Source: Prauserella flavalba (GTDB taxonomy: Bacteria > Actinomycetota > Actinomycetes > Mycobacteriales > Pseudonocardiaceae). From it: a stretch of 64,000 nucleotides of DNA. Positions 7,103 through 14,822 of this stretch are shown here, in pieces. The translations under genes were made by a program, and so were the position numbers. How positions within the stretch are numbered: the first letter of the stretch is position 1; each line of letters starts with the position of its first letter. Below the pieces are notes generated by a model. That model did not search any database and was not told the DNA's origin. It saw nothing but the letters and a program-made list of their open reading frames with translations. Location: the NCBI RefSeq assembly GCF_003202235.1, contig NZ_MASU01000006.1, forward strand, positions 434,001 through 498,000, in the 5' to 3' direction.

Positions 7103-7660
7103 TCACATCGACCAGACGTCTACATTGGACGACGCGATGGCGGTGGCACCCGCGGCCAGCGCCGCCAGCACGTCGTCCTTGTCGCACACCAGCCCGCCCG
7201 CGATGATCGGCACGTCCGTGTCGGCGCGCAGCCACGTGATCACCCGGGGCACGCACCCCGGCAGGATCTCGATGTAGTCGGGCCGCGAGATCGCCAGCTG
7301 CCTGCCGAGGTTGTGGTAGGAGAACGAGTCGACCAGGAAGAAGCGGTGCACGGCGAGCAGGCCGCGGGCCTTGGCCGCTTTCACGATGCCCGCCTTGGTG
7401 CTGAGCACGCCGTCCGCCTTCGTGCGTTCGGCCACGAAGTCCACGGCGATGTCCCGGCTCTCCAGGCCCTCGACCAGGTCGACGTTCACCAGCACGGTCT
7501 TGCCCGCGGCGTGCAGCCGGTCGACGAGCCCGGGCAGGGTCAGGATCGAACCGAAGAGCAGGAAGACCACCGGCGGTTCCAGCTCCGTGACGGCATGGAG
7601 CCCGGCCTCGTCCTTGACGCTCGCCACCACCGGCTGGTCCAGCAGGAGTTCATGCACCAT
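7103..7660 (-). CDS. GlpP-family RNA-binding antiterminator, YgcP-like
   Basis: The 185-aa protein is a GlpP-family TIM barrel: VVASVKDEAGLHAV near the N-terminus, KTVLVNVDLVEGL, VLSTKAGIVKAAK, PDYIEILPGCVPRVI and PIIAGGLVCDKDDV. In Bacillus, GlpP binds leader RNA and, with glycerol-3-phosphate, prevents termination upstream of glpD. Here the gene converges on the kinase gene (4-base gap). The only operon nearby has a terminator hairpin in its leader, so it is the likely target. The bound effector is probably a phosphorylated intermediate made by the kinase (inference). E. coli ygcP is the equivalent protein in its ygc cluster. Confidence 0.85.
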   Translation of the reverse strand: MVHELLLDQPVVASVKDEAGLHAVTELEPPVVFLLFGSILTLPGLVDRLHAAGKTVLVNVDLVEGLESRDIAVDFVAERTKADGVLSTKAGIVKAAKARGLLAVHRFFLVDSFSYHNLGRQLAISRPDYIEILPGCVPRVITWLRADTDVPIIAGGLVCDKDDVLAALAAGATAIASSNVDVWSM

Positions 7661-7852
7661 TCCACTATGACACAGGTATCCGGGTTTCCGGCTCCCCGAA
7701 GGTCCACAATGGAAGCACGCCGTGACCGGCGGTGTCGTGGTGAGGTGCGCCAGTCACCGCGGCCGCCGAGACCTCCCGCCCTTCCGCTGCCCCGTCGGCC
7801 GGCCGATGGCATGCGGCGGGTCGAATACCTGAACCTTGTTGACCCGGGGCGA

Positions 7853-8497
7853 TCAGTGTTCCTGGTGCTGGCGGACCAGCAGGTACCCCGAGCGGAACCG
7901 TTCGCCGTCGTGAGGCTCGCGCAGCACCCGGCCGAGCTCGGCGAACCCGGCTTCGCGCAACGGTTTCGCGAGACTGTCGGGCGACCACCGGTAGGCGAGC
8001 GTGACCTTGTGGTCGGCTTCCCGCGGCCGCGGATCGTCGCCCGCGAGGAAGCCGAGCAGCAGGTGGCCGCCCGGCGCCAGCACGCGCCGGAACTCGGCGA
8101 ACACGGCCGGCAGTTCCGGTGGTGGCGTGTGGATGGTGGAGAAGAACGCGAGGATCCCGCCGAGAACGCCGTCGGCGACGTCGAGGCCGGTCATCGACCC
8201 CTCGTCGAACCGCAGGTGCGGATGGGCTCGCCGGGCCAGTGCGACCATCTCGGGAGACACGTCGACACCGAACGTGCTCAGCCCGAGTGCGTGCAGGTGC
8301 GCCGTCACGTGGCCGGGGCCGCATCCGAGGTCGGCGACCGGTCCGGCGTCGTGAGCCAGCACGAGTTCGGCGAACGCGGCCAGCAGCGCCCGCTCCAGCG
8401 GCAGGGTCTCGAGCACGTCGCTGAACAACTCGGCGTAGAGGGTCGCGACGGCGTCGTAGGCAGCCCGGGTGTCGCGCACGACGGAGGATTCGGCCAC
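7853..8497 (-). CDS. class I SAM-dependent methyltransferase
   Basis: A 214-aa Rossmann-fold methyltransferase. Motif I is VADLGCGPGHVTAHL (residues ~53-67), motif II FGVDVSPEMVALAR, and motif III falls around EFRRVLAPGGHLLLGF. The N-terminal YDAVATLYAELFSD pattern is typical of small-molecule or UbiE-like methyltransferases. It is a single gene with a GTG start at 8497, pointing away from a clear stretch and not in an operon. Substrate cannot be predicted. Confidence 0.8.
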   Translation of the reverse strand: MAESSVVRDTRAAYDAVATLYAELFSDVLETLPLERALLAAFAELVLAHDAGPVADLGCGPGHVTAHLHALGLSTFGVDVSPEMVALARRAHPHLRFDEGSMTGLDVADGVLGGILAFFSTIHTPPPELPAVFAEFRRVLAPGGHLLLGFLAGDDPRPREADHKVTLAYRWSPDSLAKPLREAGFAELGRVLREPHDGERFRSGYLLVRQHQEH

Positions 8498-8533
8498 GGC
8501 GGAACCCTAGCCCATGTCGGGTGCCGCGAGCCC

Positions 8534-9475
8534 TCAGCGGGCGGACCTCCCGGCGCGCTGCCGAAGGCGCCGGTCAAGCCTGGCGAGGGCGCGGCCGCGG
8601 TCGATCAGCGCCTCGACCTCGCCCGCGAGCTCCGCTGTGCGGGACCCGTCGGCCGTCGTGATCTCGGGCAGCAGCTCGGTGTAGTCGGCGACCAGCTTGC
8701 GGTACTTGTTCAGGAACTGTCGTTGCTCGCTGGTCGCCGTTCCGGTCTTCACGGCACGGCTCAGCCGCGCGTACTCGCTGTCGAGGTCGATGATCTGCTG
8801 GGCGAGCACGGCGGCGCTGGCGCTGAGGAGGCTCCGCGCGTCGCCGGCGGCGTCCCGGCTTTCCCGGCGCCCGGCCTCCAGCTTCCCTGCCTTCCGCGCA
8901 CCGAAGTAGAGCACCGAGGCGCCGGCGACCACGGCGCCGATCGCGGCAGCGGCAACGAGGTAGCGGGGCAGCGACGGGCTGATCGTGCGCGCACCGTCGG
9001 GAACCAGTTCCGCCTTGACGAGCTGGTCGTAGTTCACCGCCATGACCTTCAGCGCCTCGAGCGGCTCATCGCGGAACTGGTCGATGCCACGAACGATCAC
9101 CGACTCGATGACCATGCCGGTGCCGAGATCGTCGGTGGTGTGGGTGCACGGGTAGCCGTCGTACTCGTCGGCTGCCCTGCTGAGCGGCACCAGCACGGTG
9201 CCGTTCGCGGCGTTGCCGGTGCTGTGACAGGCCTCGCGCAGATCGGCACCCGGTTCGAGGAAGGCCACGGTGAGCCTGCGGTTGCCGATGATCCGCTCCG
9301 CGGCGGCCTCGTCGAGTTCGACACCGGGCGCGACGTACACCGAGGAGCCGCGAAGTTCCCTCGCGACAGCGCCGTCGAACACACCGCCCGTCCACAGCGC
9401 CCACCCCGCGAGCACGGTGCAGCCGAGCACGGCCATCCCGAACAACGTGCTGAAGAACCGGCCGAGTCGTCTCAT
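8534..9475 (-). CDS. membrane protein of unknown function, third gene of a three-gene cluster
   Basis: Not a family I recognise. The 313-aa protein has an N-terminal membrane helix (~9-29) and an exported domain (~30-168) with a Cys-containing ACHSTG and a second Cys in YPCTHTTDD. A second helix follows (~172-193), then a charged helical cytoplasmic tail (~195-313) rich in Arg/Glu/Ala. The ATG overlaps the upstream stop by 4 bases (ATGA), so the gene is translationally coupled to 9472-10824. The exported part (RELRGSSVYVAPGVELDEAAAERI) loosely resembles the ecto-domain of its neighbour, suggesting related architecture. Confidence 0.65.
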   Translation of the reverse strand: MRRLGRFFSTLFGMAVLGCTVLAGWALWTGGVFDGAVARELRGSSVYVAPGVELDEAAAERIIGNRRLTVAFLEPGADLREACHSTGNAANGTVLVPLSRAADEYDGYPCTHTTDDLGTGMVIESVIVRGIDQFRDEPLEALKVMAVNYDQLVKAELVPDGARTISPSLPRYLVAAAAIGAVVAGASVLYFGARKAGKLEAGRRESRDAAGDARSLLSASAAVLAQQIIDLDSEYARLSRAVKTGTATSEQRQFLNKYRKLVADYTELLPEITTADGSRTAELAGEVEALIDRGRALARLDRRLRQRAGRSAR

Positions 9476-10824
9476 CCGAGCCTGCCCTCGAGGTAGTTGC
9501 GCGGCCGGTAGTCACGGCGGCCGAGCAGCCGAGCGGTGTCGTCGAGCTCGTTCTCGGCGTCGTCGAGCAGGGTGCGCACCTGCGCCGGCGGCAGGCCGGA
9601 CTCGAGTGCCTCGGTGGCCGCCCGCAGCTTGCCGATGCCGCGCGTCAGCGGGGGATCACTGCGCTCACCGCTCAGCCCCGACACCTCGATGGCCAGCGCG
9701 GTGAGCCCTGCCAGGCGGGAGTAGTGCCGTGAGTCGCGCGCCGCCTGGGGCCGTCTGAGCGACCGCGCCGACAGTGCGAGGAACCCCGCCACGCAGGCCG
9801 CGAACAGCCACGGCAGCGCGGGCATCGTCACCTTCACCGGATCGAACGGCAGGTAGGGGAGCGGCCGGTCGAACAGGCCGGCGTAGCGGACGTCGGTGAC
9901 GCGGTTGAGCCACGCGTTCAGGACGTTGCCCTGAGGGTAGTCGTAGGTGGCGAGGCGAGTGCCGAACTGGGCGTAGAACATGGCGCTCACCAGCTCGGCG
10001 AAGTCCGCCGCGCCGGGGCCGTCGTACTCGATCCACGAGCCGTACACGACCACGATCGGCCGGTCGGGAAAGGTCCGCGCCAGCGCGGGACCGTACCGGG
10101 GAACCGGCTGGCCGAACGGCTGCCGCGGCAACGCGACGTAGAGCGCCTCAGCGTCGGGGAAGGCCTTCTCCGACGCCTCGGGCACGCCCTCCAGCGTCGC
10201 GCCCTCCGCGACGTGCGACCCGTTCGCGCGCAGCTCGGCGGTGACGGTGTCGAGTTCGGCCGCGGTGGGTTCCCGCCAGCGGAAGGAGGCGTCGACGGCA
10301 GGTGACTCCCGCTCCTGGAGATGCCGAATCATCGGCACCAGCAACGTGGTGACGTCGCCGGAAGCGAACTGGGCCCGCCACTCGGGAATCGCATCGGCGG
10401 TGGCCTCGTACACCCCGCCGCTGACCTTGGTACCGACGATGGTGATCGTCGCGCGTTCGACCTCGCGGACCCTGCCCCGCTCGGCTTCGTCCAGCCCCGG
10501 TGGCGCCACGAGGATGCGGATGTCGCTGTCACCGATCGCCTCGCGCACGACCCGCTCGTTCCACCGCGCGATCGAGCCCGGCAGCCGGACGACCGGTTCG
10601 GCGTCGATCATCGCGGTCATCGCCTCGACCGAGGGCACGGTGGCCTCGCTCAGCTCACCGGCCTCGCCCTCCACGACCGCGTCCGGCGACGACGGTGACT
10701 GCCCGTAGCTGACCTCGATCTGCTGGCGCTGGGACATCAGGAACACGACGAGCAGCACCACGGCCGTGCCGAGCAACGACCAGCGCACCCACTCCCTCGT
10801 CCGACGTCGTCCGCGCTCAGCCAC
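9472..10824 (-). CDS. two-pass membrane protein with large exported domain, unknown function
   Basis: Not recognised. GTG 10824 is preferred over longer upstream frames because it overlaps the end of the preceding gene by 8 bases and opens directly on a basic stretch and membrane helix (WVRWSLLGTAVVLLVVFLM). The 450-aa product then has a ~300-residue exported domain with two alpha/beta-like portions (DIRILVAPPGLDEAE and DRPIVVVYGSWIEYDG). A second helix lies near residue 335 (LPWLFAACVAGFLALSA). A ~110-residue helical cytoplasmic tail ends the protein. The layout is the same as in the 313-aa downstream protein. A membrane complex is plausible but not shown. Confidence 0.65.
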   Translation of the reverse strand: MAERGRRRTREWVRWSLLGTAVVLLVVFLMSQRQQIEVSYGQSPSSPDAVVEGEAGELSEATVPSVEAMTAMIDAEPVVRLPGSIARWNERVVREAIGDSDIRILVAPPGLDEAERGRVREVERATITIVGTKVSGGVYEATADAIPEWRAQFASGDVTTLLVPMIRHLQERESPAVDASFRWREPTAAELDTVTAELRANGSHVAEGATLEGVPEASEKAFPDAEALYVALPRQPFGQPVPRYGPALARTFPDRPIVVVYGSWIEYDGPGAADFAELVSAMFYAQFGTRLATYDYPQGNVLNAWLNRVTDVRYAGLFDRPLPYLPFDPVKVTMPALPWLFAACVAGFLALSARSLRRPQAARDSRHYSRLAGLTALAIEVSGLSGERSDPPLTRGIGKLRAATEALESGLPPAQVRTLLDDAENELDDTARLLGRRDYRPRNYLEGRLG

Positions 10825-11128
10825 GGCGGGCCGCCCGCCAGAGCCGGTCGGCCCGCTCGGCGCACCTGGCCGCCTCCTCGGCCGCGAGGACGCCGCCGCG
10901 GTCGGCGGCGATCGACTCCGCGCGGGCCAGCAACCGTTCGGCCTCGGCAACCCGGGTGGCGCACGCGTCCCGGCTCACGGCGGCGCTGTCGATCGCCGCC
11001 CGCGCGGTGGACCACGCGACACGGCGACGCACCCCGCGAGCACGCAACCGCGGCACCAGCGTGCTTCCCACGCCCGCGGCGGCCAGTAGGACGCCACCGA
11101 CGAGCCAGACCGACCACGACGCGGACAA
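10817..11128 (-). CDS. small one-pass membrane protein, first gene of the cluster
   Basis: A 103-aa protein with one N-terminal helix (WLVGGVLLAAAGVGSTLV) followed by a charged, Ala/Arg/Glu-rich helical region, probably a coiled coil in the cytoplasm. It is not a family I know. It ends inside the start of the 450-aa membrane gene (8-base overlap), so the three genes 10817-11128, 9472-10824 and 8534-9475 form one coupled operon. The helical tail resembles in composition those of its two partners. Confidence 0.6.
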   Translation of the reverse strand: MSASWSVWLVGGVLLAAAGVGSTLVPRLRARGVRRRVAWSTARAAIDSAAVSRDACATRVAEAERLLARAESIAADRGGVLAAEEAARCAERADRLWRAARRG

Positions 11129-11463
11129 GTAGCGTCACTCCCCCCAAGCGCACGAGCACCCGGAACGAGCGCTGCCTCACCCGCAGATTCTGCATGATCG
11201 GCCGCTCCCGGATTCCGCCCACCCACGATGGGGTGGCCGTGGAAATGGCACCTAGCCATTGCCGAACAGGGACCAGATAGTCCACGGTGGACAGTGGCTG
11301 GCGCGGCGGCGCTCGGTGTTCACCCCGCGCGCGTTCAGGCGGGCTGACGCGAGTCCGGTCACAGACGTGCCGCCCGCGCAGGAAGGGAGCGATCTGCTGG
11401 GCCGTTCTCGAGTGTCGCAAAACACACCTAGGTGGGCCGCAGCCCGGCCTTGGGCACCATGAT
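11129..11463. other. 335-base stretch without a supported gene
   Basis: Open frames here are short, Arg-rich and lack ribosome-binding sites. The stretch must contain the promoter of the membrane-protein operon starting at 11128. I see no clear promoter boxes, RNA gene or repeat. Confidence 0.5.
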
Positions 11464-11498
11464 CAAAAAGAAACAACCCCAGGTGCTCTGACCTGGGG
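11464..11498 (-). terminator. intrinsic terminator of tRNA-Lys
   Basis: CCCCAGGT (11477-11484) pairs with ACCTGGGG (11491-11498) around a 6-nt loop. On the minus strand the stem is followed by a T-rich tail (11464-11476). It begins 7 bases after the 3' end of the tRNA. Confidence 0.8.
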
Positions 11499-11504
11499 TG
11501 GAAG

Positions 11505-11577
<73 letters not shown>

Positions 11578-11777
11578 GTGTCGTGCGGTCTGGAACCAGT
11601 GTTCGTGGTCCCCCTCAGCGACGAGAGAAACAGTAGCACGGCGCCTCCTTGCCCCTGTCGAGCACCCCCGCCGACACGACTGAGCACGACTTGGCAACAG
11701 CCGCACACGCTGTGCGACAAATGGGGCAGACTTGGGCACGCAACTGGGGTAATAGAACACGAAAGTGATGGTCGCCG

Positions 11778-12989
11778 ATGAAACGTCGGGGTGTGCGCGG
11801 CCCGTTTCCGGGGGTTCGGCTGGTTTCGATCGTGGCGCTGGCGGGTGCGCTGCTCGCGGGCTGCACGTCCGCGGCGAGCGACGAGCGGTCCTCGGGCCGC
11901 GATCCGGCACCTTCGAAGACCACCGCACCCCCTGAGCCCGTCTCGCTCAGCCTGTCGATCGCCGAGGGCGCGCAGAACGTGGAGCCGGGGCAGCCGATCA
12001 CCGCGAACGCCACGAACGGCACGATCACGGAGGCGTCCCTGGTCGGCGCCCACGGCACGGTCGTGAAAGGCGCCCTCACGCCGGACGGTACGGCGTGGCA
12101 GTCCGCGGAGCCGCTCGGTTACGGCAAGACCTACACGCTGACGGCCAAGGCGACGGGCGCGGACGGCAAGCCCACCACCGCCACGTCGACGTTCACGACG
12201 GCCACCCCCGCGCAGACGGTCAGCGTCTCGATGAACGTCCAGGACGGCCAGACGGTCGGCGTCGGCATGCCGCTCATCTTCACGTTCTCCGGCGACATCC
12301 CGGACAAGGCGGCGGCCGAGAAGGCGTTGCGGATCACCACGCAGCCGCAGACCGAGGGCGCCTTCCACTGGTTCAGCGACGACCAGGCCACCTGGCGGCC
12401 GAAGGAGTACTGGCAGCCGGGAACCACGGTGTCGGTCGACGCCGGCATCTACGGCAGGAACCTCGGTGACGGCACCTACGGCGCCGAGGACGAGGCCGCG
12501 GACCTCACGATCGGGGACAAGCTGGTCGCGATCGCCGACGGTGCGACGCACCACATGAAGGTGTACGTCAACGACCAGGAGGTCAGGACGATGCCGATCT
12601 CGATGGGCAAGTCGTCGAGCTCGACCCCGAACGGCACGTACACCGTCATGAGCGAGCACAACGGCTACACGATGGACTCCAGCACCTACGGCGTCGCGGT
12701 GGACAGCAGCCAGGGCTACCGGCTGTGGGTCGAGTACGCGGTGCGGCTGTCCTACAGCGGGATCTTCTACCACTCCGCGCCCTGGTCGGTCGGCTACCAG
12801 GGCAACACCAACACCAGCCACGGCTGCATCAACCTCTCCACGGAGAACGCCGCGTGGCTGATGGAGACCTCGAAGCCCGGCGACGTCGTGACCGTGCAGA
12901 ACGCGGGCGAGCAGATCCTCGAGCCCACCGACGGCTGGAGCGTCTGGCAGCTGTCGTGGGAGCAGTGGCTCGCCGGCTCGGAGGAATAG
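11778..12989 (+). CDS. L,D-transpeptidase lipoprotein (LdtMt2-like)
   Basis: The 403-aa protein makes 3-3 cross-links in peptidoglycan. A lipoprotein signal ends in a lipobox (LLAGC, Cys ~29), then come a Thr/Pro linker and two Ig-like domains (roughly 50-140 and 145-250). The YkuD catalytic domain (~255-375) has the active-site SHGCINLS motif with Cys near 350 and the upstream IFYHSAPW His. A short C-terminal extension ends WQLSWEQWL, as in mycobacterial LdtMt2-type enzymes. The ATG at 11778 opens the lipoprotein signal directly. A strong hairpin follows at 13001-13040. Meropenem-type carbapenems usually inhibit this family. Confidence 0.95.
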   Translation: MKRRGVRGPFPGVRLVSIVALAGALLAGCTSAASDERSSGRDPAPSKTTAPPEPVSLSLSIAEGAQNVEPGQPITANATNGTITEASLVGAHGTVVKGALTPDGTAWQSAEPLGYGKTYTLTAKATGADGKPTTATSTFTTATPAQTVSVSMNVQDGQTVGVGMPLIFTFSGDIPDKAAAEKALRITTQPQTEGAFHWFSDDQATWRPKEYWQPGTTVSVDAGIYGRNLGDGTYGAEDEAADLTIGDKLVAIADGATHHMKVYVNDQEVRTMPISMGKSSSSTPNGTYTVMSEHNGYTMDSSTYGVAVDSSQGYRLWVEYAVRLSYSGIFYHSAPWSVGYQGNTNTSHGCINLSTENAAWLMETSKPGDVVTVQNAGEQILEPTDGWSVWQLSWEQWLAGSEE

Positions 12990-13000
12990 GGCCTGGATAC

Positions 13001-13040
13001 GACTGTGGCGGCCGCCCAATGAGGGGCGGCCGCCACAGTC
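13001..13040. terminator. bidirectional hairpin terminator between ldt and tRNA-His
   Basis: A perfect 17-bp stem (13001-13017 with 13024-13040) and a 6-nt loop lie 12 bases after the transpeptidase stop and 9 bases beyond the 3' end of the convergent tRNA-His. There is no long T-run on either side; the position makes a shared terminator likely. Confidence 0.75.
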
Positions 13041-13048
13041 TGTTCTGG

Positions 13049-13122
13049 GGTGAGTAACGGGACTTGAACCCGCGACCCCCTGGACCACAACCAGGTGCTC
13101 TACCGACTGAGCTATACCCACC
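13049..13122 (-). tRNA. tRNA-His (anticodon GTG)
   Basis: The minus-strand cloverleaf has acceptor arms GTGGGTA and TACTCAC, D-arm TAGCTCAGTCGGTAGAGC, anticodon GTG between CCTGG and CCAGG, and T-arm CGGGTTCGAGTCCCG. The extra G at position -1 (13122) can pair with C73 (13049), the identity feature of tRNA-His. Confidence 0.95.
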
Positions 13123-13195
13123 ATGCGAGGAGCCTGCTGAGCACCTCGGCTGGAATATCGTAGCGTGTCGCCTCAGCGACCATGAACCGGGTTGC

Positions 13196-13801
13196 TCAAG
13201 ACCGTGTGCGCAGCACGTCGTCGGCGGCGGCCCTGGCCTGTTCGGTGCTCGGGCCGGGCTGGGCGACGAAGGCGGTCCTGCGGTAGTACTCCAGCTCGCC
13301 GATGGACTCCTTGATGTCGGCGAGGGCGCGGTGGGCGAGGCCCTTCTCCGGCTTGGCGTAGTAGATCCGCGGGTACCAGCGGCGCACGAGCTCCTTGACG
13401 GACGACACGTCCACCATGCGGTAGTGCAGGTAGGCGTCGAGCTCGGGCATGTCCCGGGCGATGAAGCCGCGGTCGGTGCCGATCGAGTTGCCCGCCAGCG
13501 GCGCCGTCTGGGCGTCGGGCACGTGCGCGCGGACGTAGTCGAGCACCTTGCGCTCGGCTTCCTCGAGCGTGACCGTCGAGCGGCGCACCTCCTCGGTGAG
13601 TCCCGAACGGGCGTGCATGTCGCGCACCACGTCCGGCATGTTCGCCAGCGCCTCGTCATCGGCGTGGATGACCAGGTCGAGGCCCTCACCGAGTACTCGC
13701 AGCTCGGCGTCGGTCACGAGTACGGCGATCTCGATGAGGGCGTCCTTCGCCAGGTCGAGCCCCGTCATTTCACAATCGATCCAGACAAGACGGTCGGTCA
13801 C
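13196..13801 (-). CDS. orn: oligoribonuclease
   Basis: The 201-aa DEDDh 3'-5' exoribonuclease degrades 2-5-nt RNAs, including pGp[11 protein letters not shown] near residue 7 supplies the first Asp/Glu pair. [11 protein letters not shown] and the final [12 protein letters not shown] block (His and Asp) complete the active site. Length and order match E. coli Orn (181 aa) apart from a short C-terminal extension. GTG 13801 is the start that yields [11 protein letters not shown]. It stands alone between tRNA-His and the S1C protease gene, on the same strand as both. Confidence 0.96.
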   Translation of the reverse strand: MTDRLVWIDCEMTGLDLAKDALIEIAVLVTDAELRVLGEGLDLVIHADDEALANMPDVVRDMHARSGLTEEVRRSTVTLEEAERKVLDYVRAHVPDAQTAPLAGNSIGTDRGFIARDMPELDAYLHYRMVDVSSVKELVRRWYPRIYYAKPEKGLAHRALADIKESIGELEYYRRTAFVAQPGPSTEQARAAADDVLRTRS

Positions 13802-13837
13802 CCGGCCACACTAACGTGACGTGCCCCTGGGCGCTTG

Positions 13838-14782
13838 TCACGCTCCGTTCTCGATGTTGTCGATGATCGTTTTCGCGTCGTTGACGGGGATGGCGAAGCC
13901 GATGCCGACGCTGCCCGAGCCCGACGGCGAGTACATCGCGGAGTTGATGCCGATGACCTCGCCTGCCGAGTTGACTAGCGGACCACCCGAGTTGCCGTGG
14001 TTGATCGAGGCGTCGGTCTGGATCGCGGTGTAGCTCGGCGAGGCCGATGTCTGGTCGTACGCCTGCTGGCCGAAGGGCGACTGCGGTTCCTGCCCGGAGA
14101 GGTCGGAGAGCTTGCGGTCGACGGCGCTCACGATGCCCGACGTGACGGTGTTCTGCAGGCCGGCGGGCGAGCCGATCGCGACGACCTCCTGCCCGACCTT
14201 CACTGAATCCGAGTCGCCCAGGGTGGCCGGGGTCAGGCCGCTCGCGCCCTTGGCCTGCAGCACGGCGATGTCCGCCTTCTCGTCGGAGCCGAGCACGCTC
14301 GCCTGGTAGGTCGTGCCGTCCGACAGCGTGACGGTGACGTCTCCGACCGCGTCGCTCACCACATGTGCGTTGGTGAGGATCCGGCCGTCCTTGCTGAGGA
14401 TGACCCCGGAGCCGAGGGACTGGCCTCCGGGGACCGGCGCCTCGATCTGCACGACGCTCGGCAGCACCTTCTCGGCGACCCCGCTCACGTCCGCCGAGCC
14501 GGTGGAGACCTGCTGGCCGGTGGCCGACCCCACCGCGCTCGTCGACGTCGGGGTGCCCGTGCCGTCGTGCGTCGCCGTGACGAGCGCGGCGCCTCCCGCC
14601 CCGCCGACGAGGGCGGCGACCACGGCCGCGGACGTCGCGAGCACGCCGACGCGGCCGGAGCTGGTCCGTTTCCTCGGCGGTTCCGGGTACGGCGGAGAGG
14701 CCGGCTGCGGAGGCGGCGGGCCCGGCTGGTGCGTGAACAGCGGGTTGGTGTGCTGCTGCGGAGCCTGCGGGTTCTCGGTCAT
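13838..14782 (-). CDS. S1C-family (HtrA/PepD-like) trypsin-type serine protease without PDZ
   Basis: A 314-aa membrane-anchored protease. A Pro-rich cytoplasmic N-terminus (~1-40) leads to one membrane helix (~45-70), a linker, and a chymotrypsin-fold domain with the full triad: His in LTNAHVVSD, Asp in KADIAVLQ, Ser in GNSGGPLVN. It ends at NDAKTIIDNIENGA, where most HtrA/PepD proteins continue into a PDZ domain, so the PDZ is absent. ATG 14782 is chosen because upstream frame content is Arg/Pro-rich and has no initiation signal. Probably acts in envelope protein quality control. Confidence 0.88.
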   Translation of the reverse strand: MTENPQAPQQHTNPLFTHQPGPPPPQPASPPYPEPPRKRTSSGRVGVLATSAAVVAALVGGAGGAALVTATHDGTGTPTSTSAVGSATGQQVSTGSADVSGVAEKVLPSVVQIEAPVPGGQSLGSGVILSKDGRILTNAHVVSDAVGDVTVTLSDGTTYQASVLGSDEKADIAVLQAKGASGLTPATLGDSDSVKVGQEVVAIGSPAGLQNTVTSGIVSAVDRKLSDLSGQEPQSPFGQQAYDQTSASPSYTAIQTDASINHGNSGGPLVNSAGEVIGINSAMYSPSGSGSVGIGFAIPVNDAKTIIDNIENGA

Positions 14783-14822
14783 GGTCCCAGCGTGGGACCG
14801 GTTCGTGAGAGCAGGCTGAGGG

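Noticed and set aside
2175-7660. Sulfoquinovose degradation operon
   Set aside because: The transporter is YihN-like, but no sulfoquinovosidase, aldolase or SQ isomerase is present; the AGPS-like oxidase and GlpP fit the ygc set instead.
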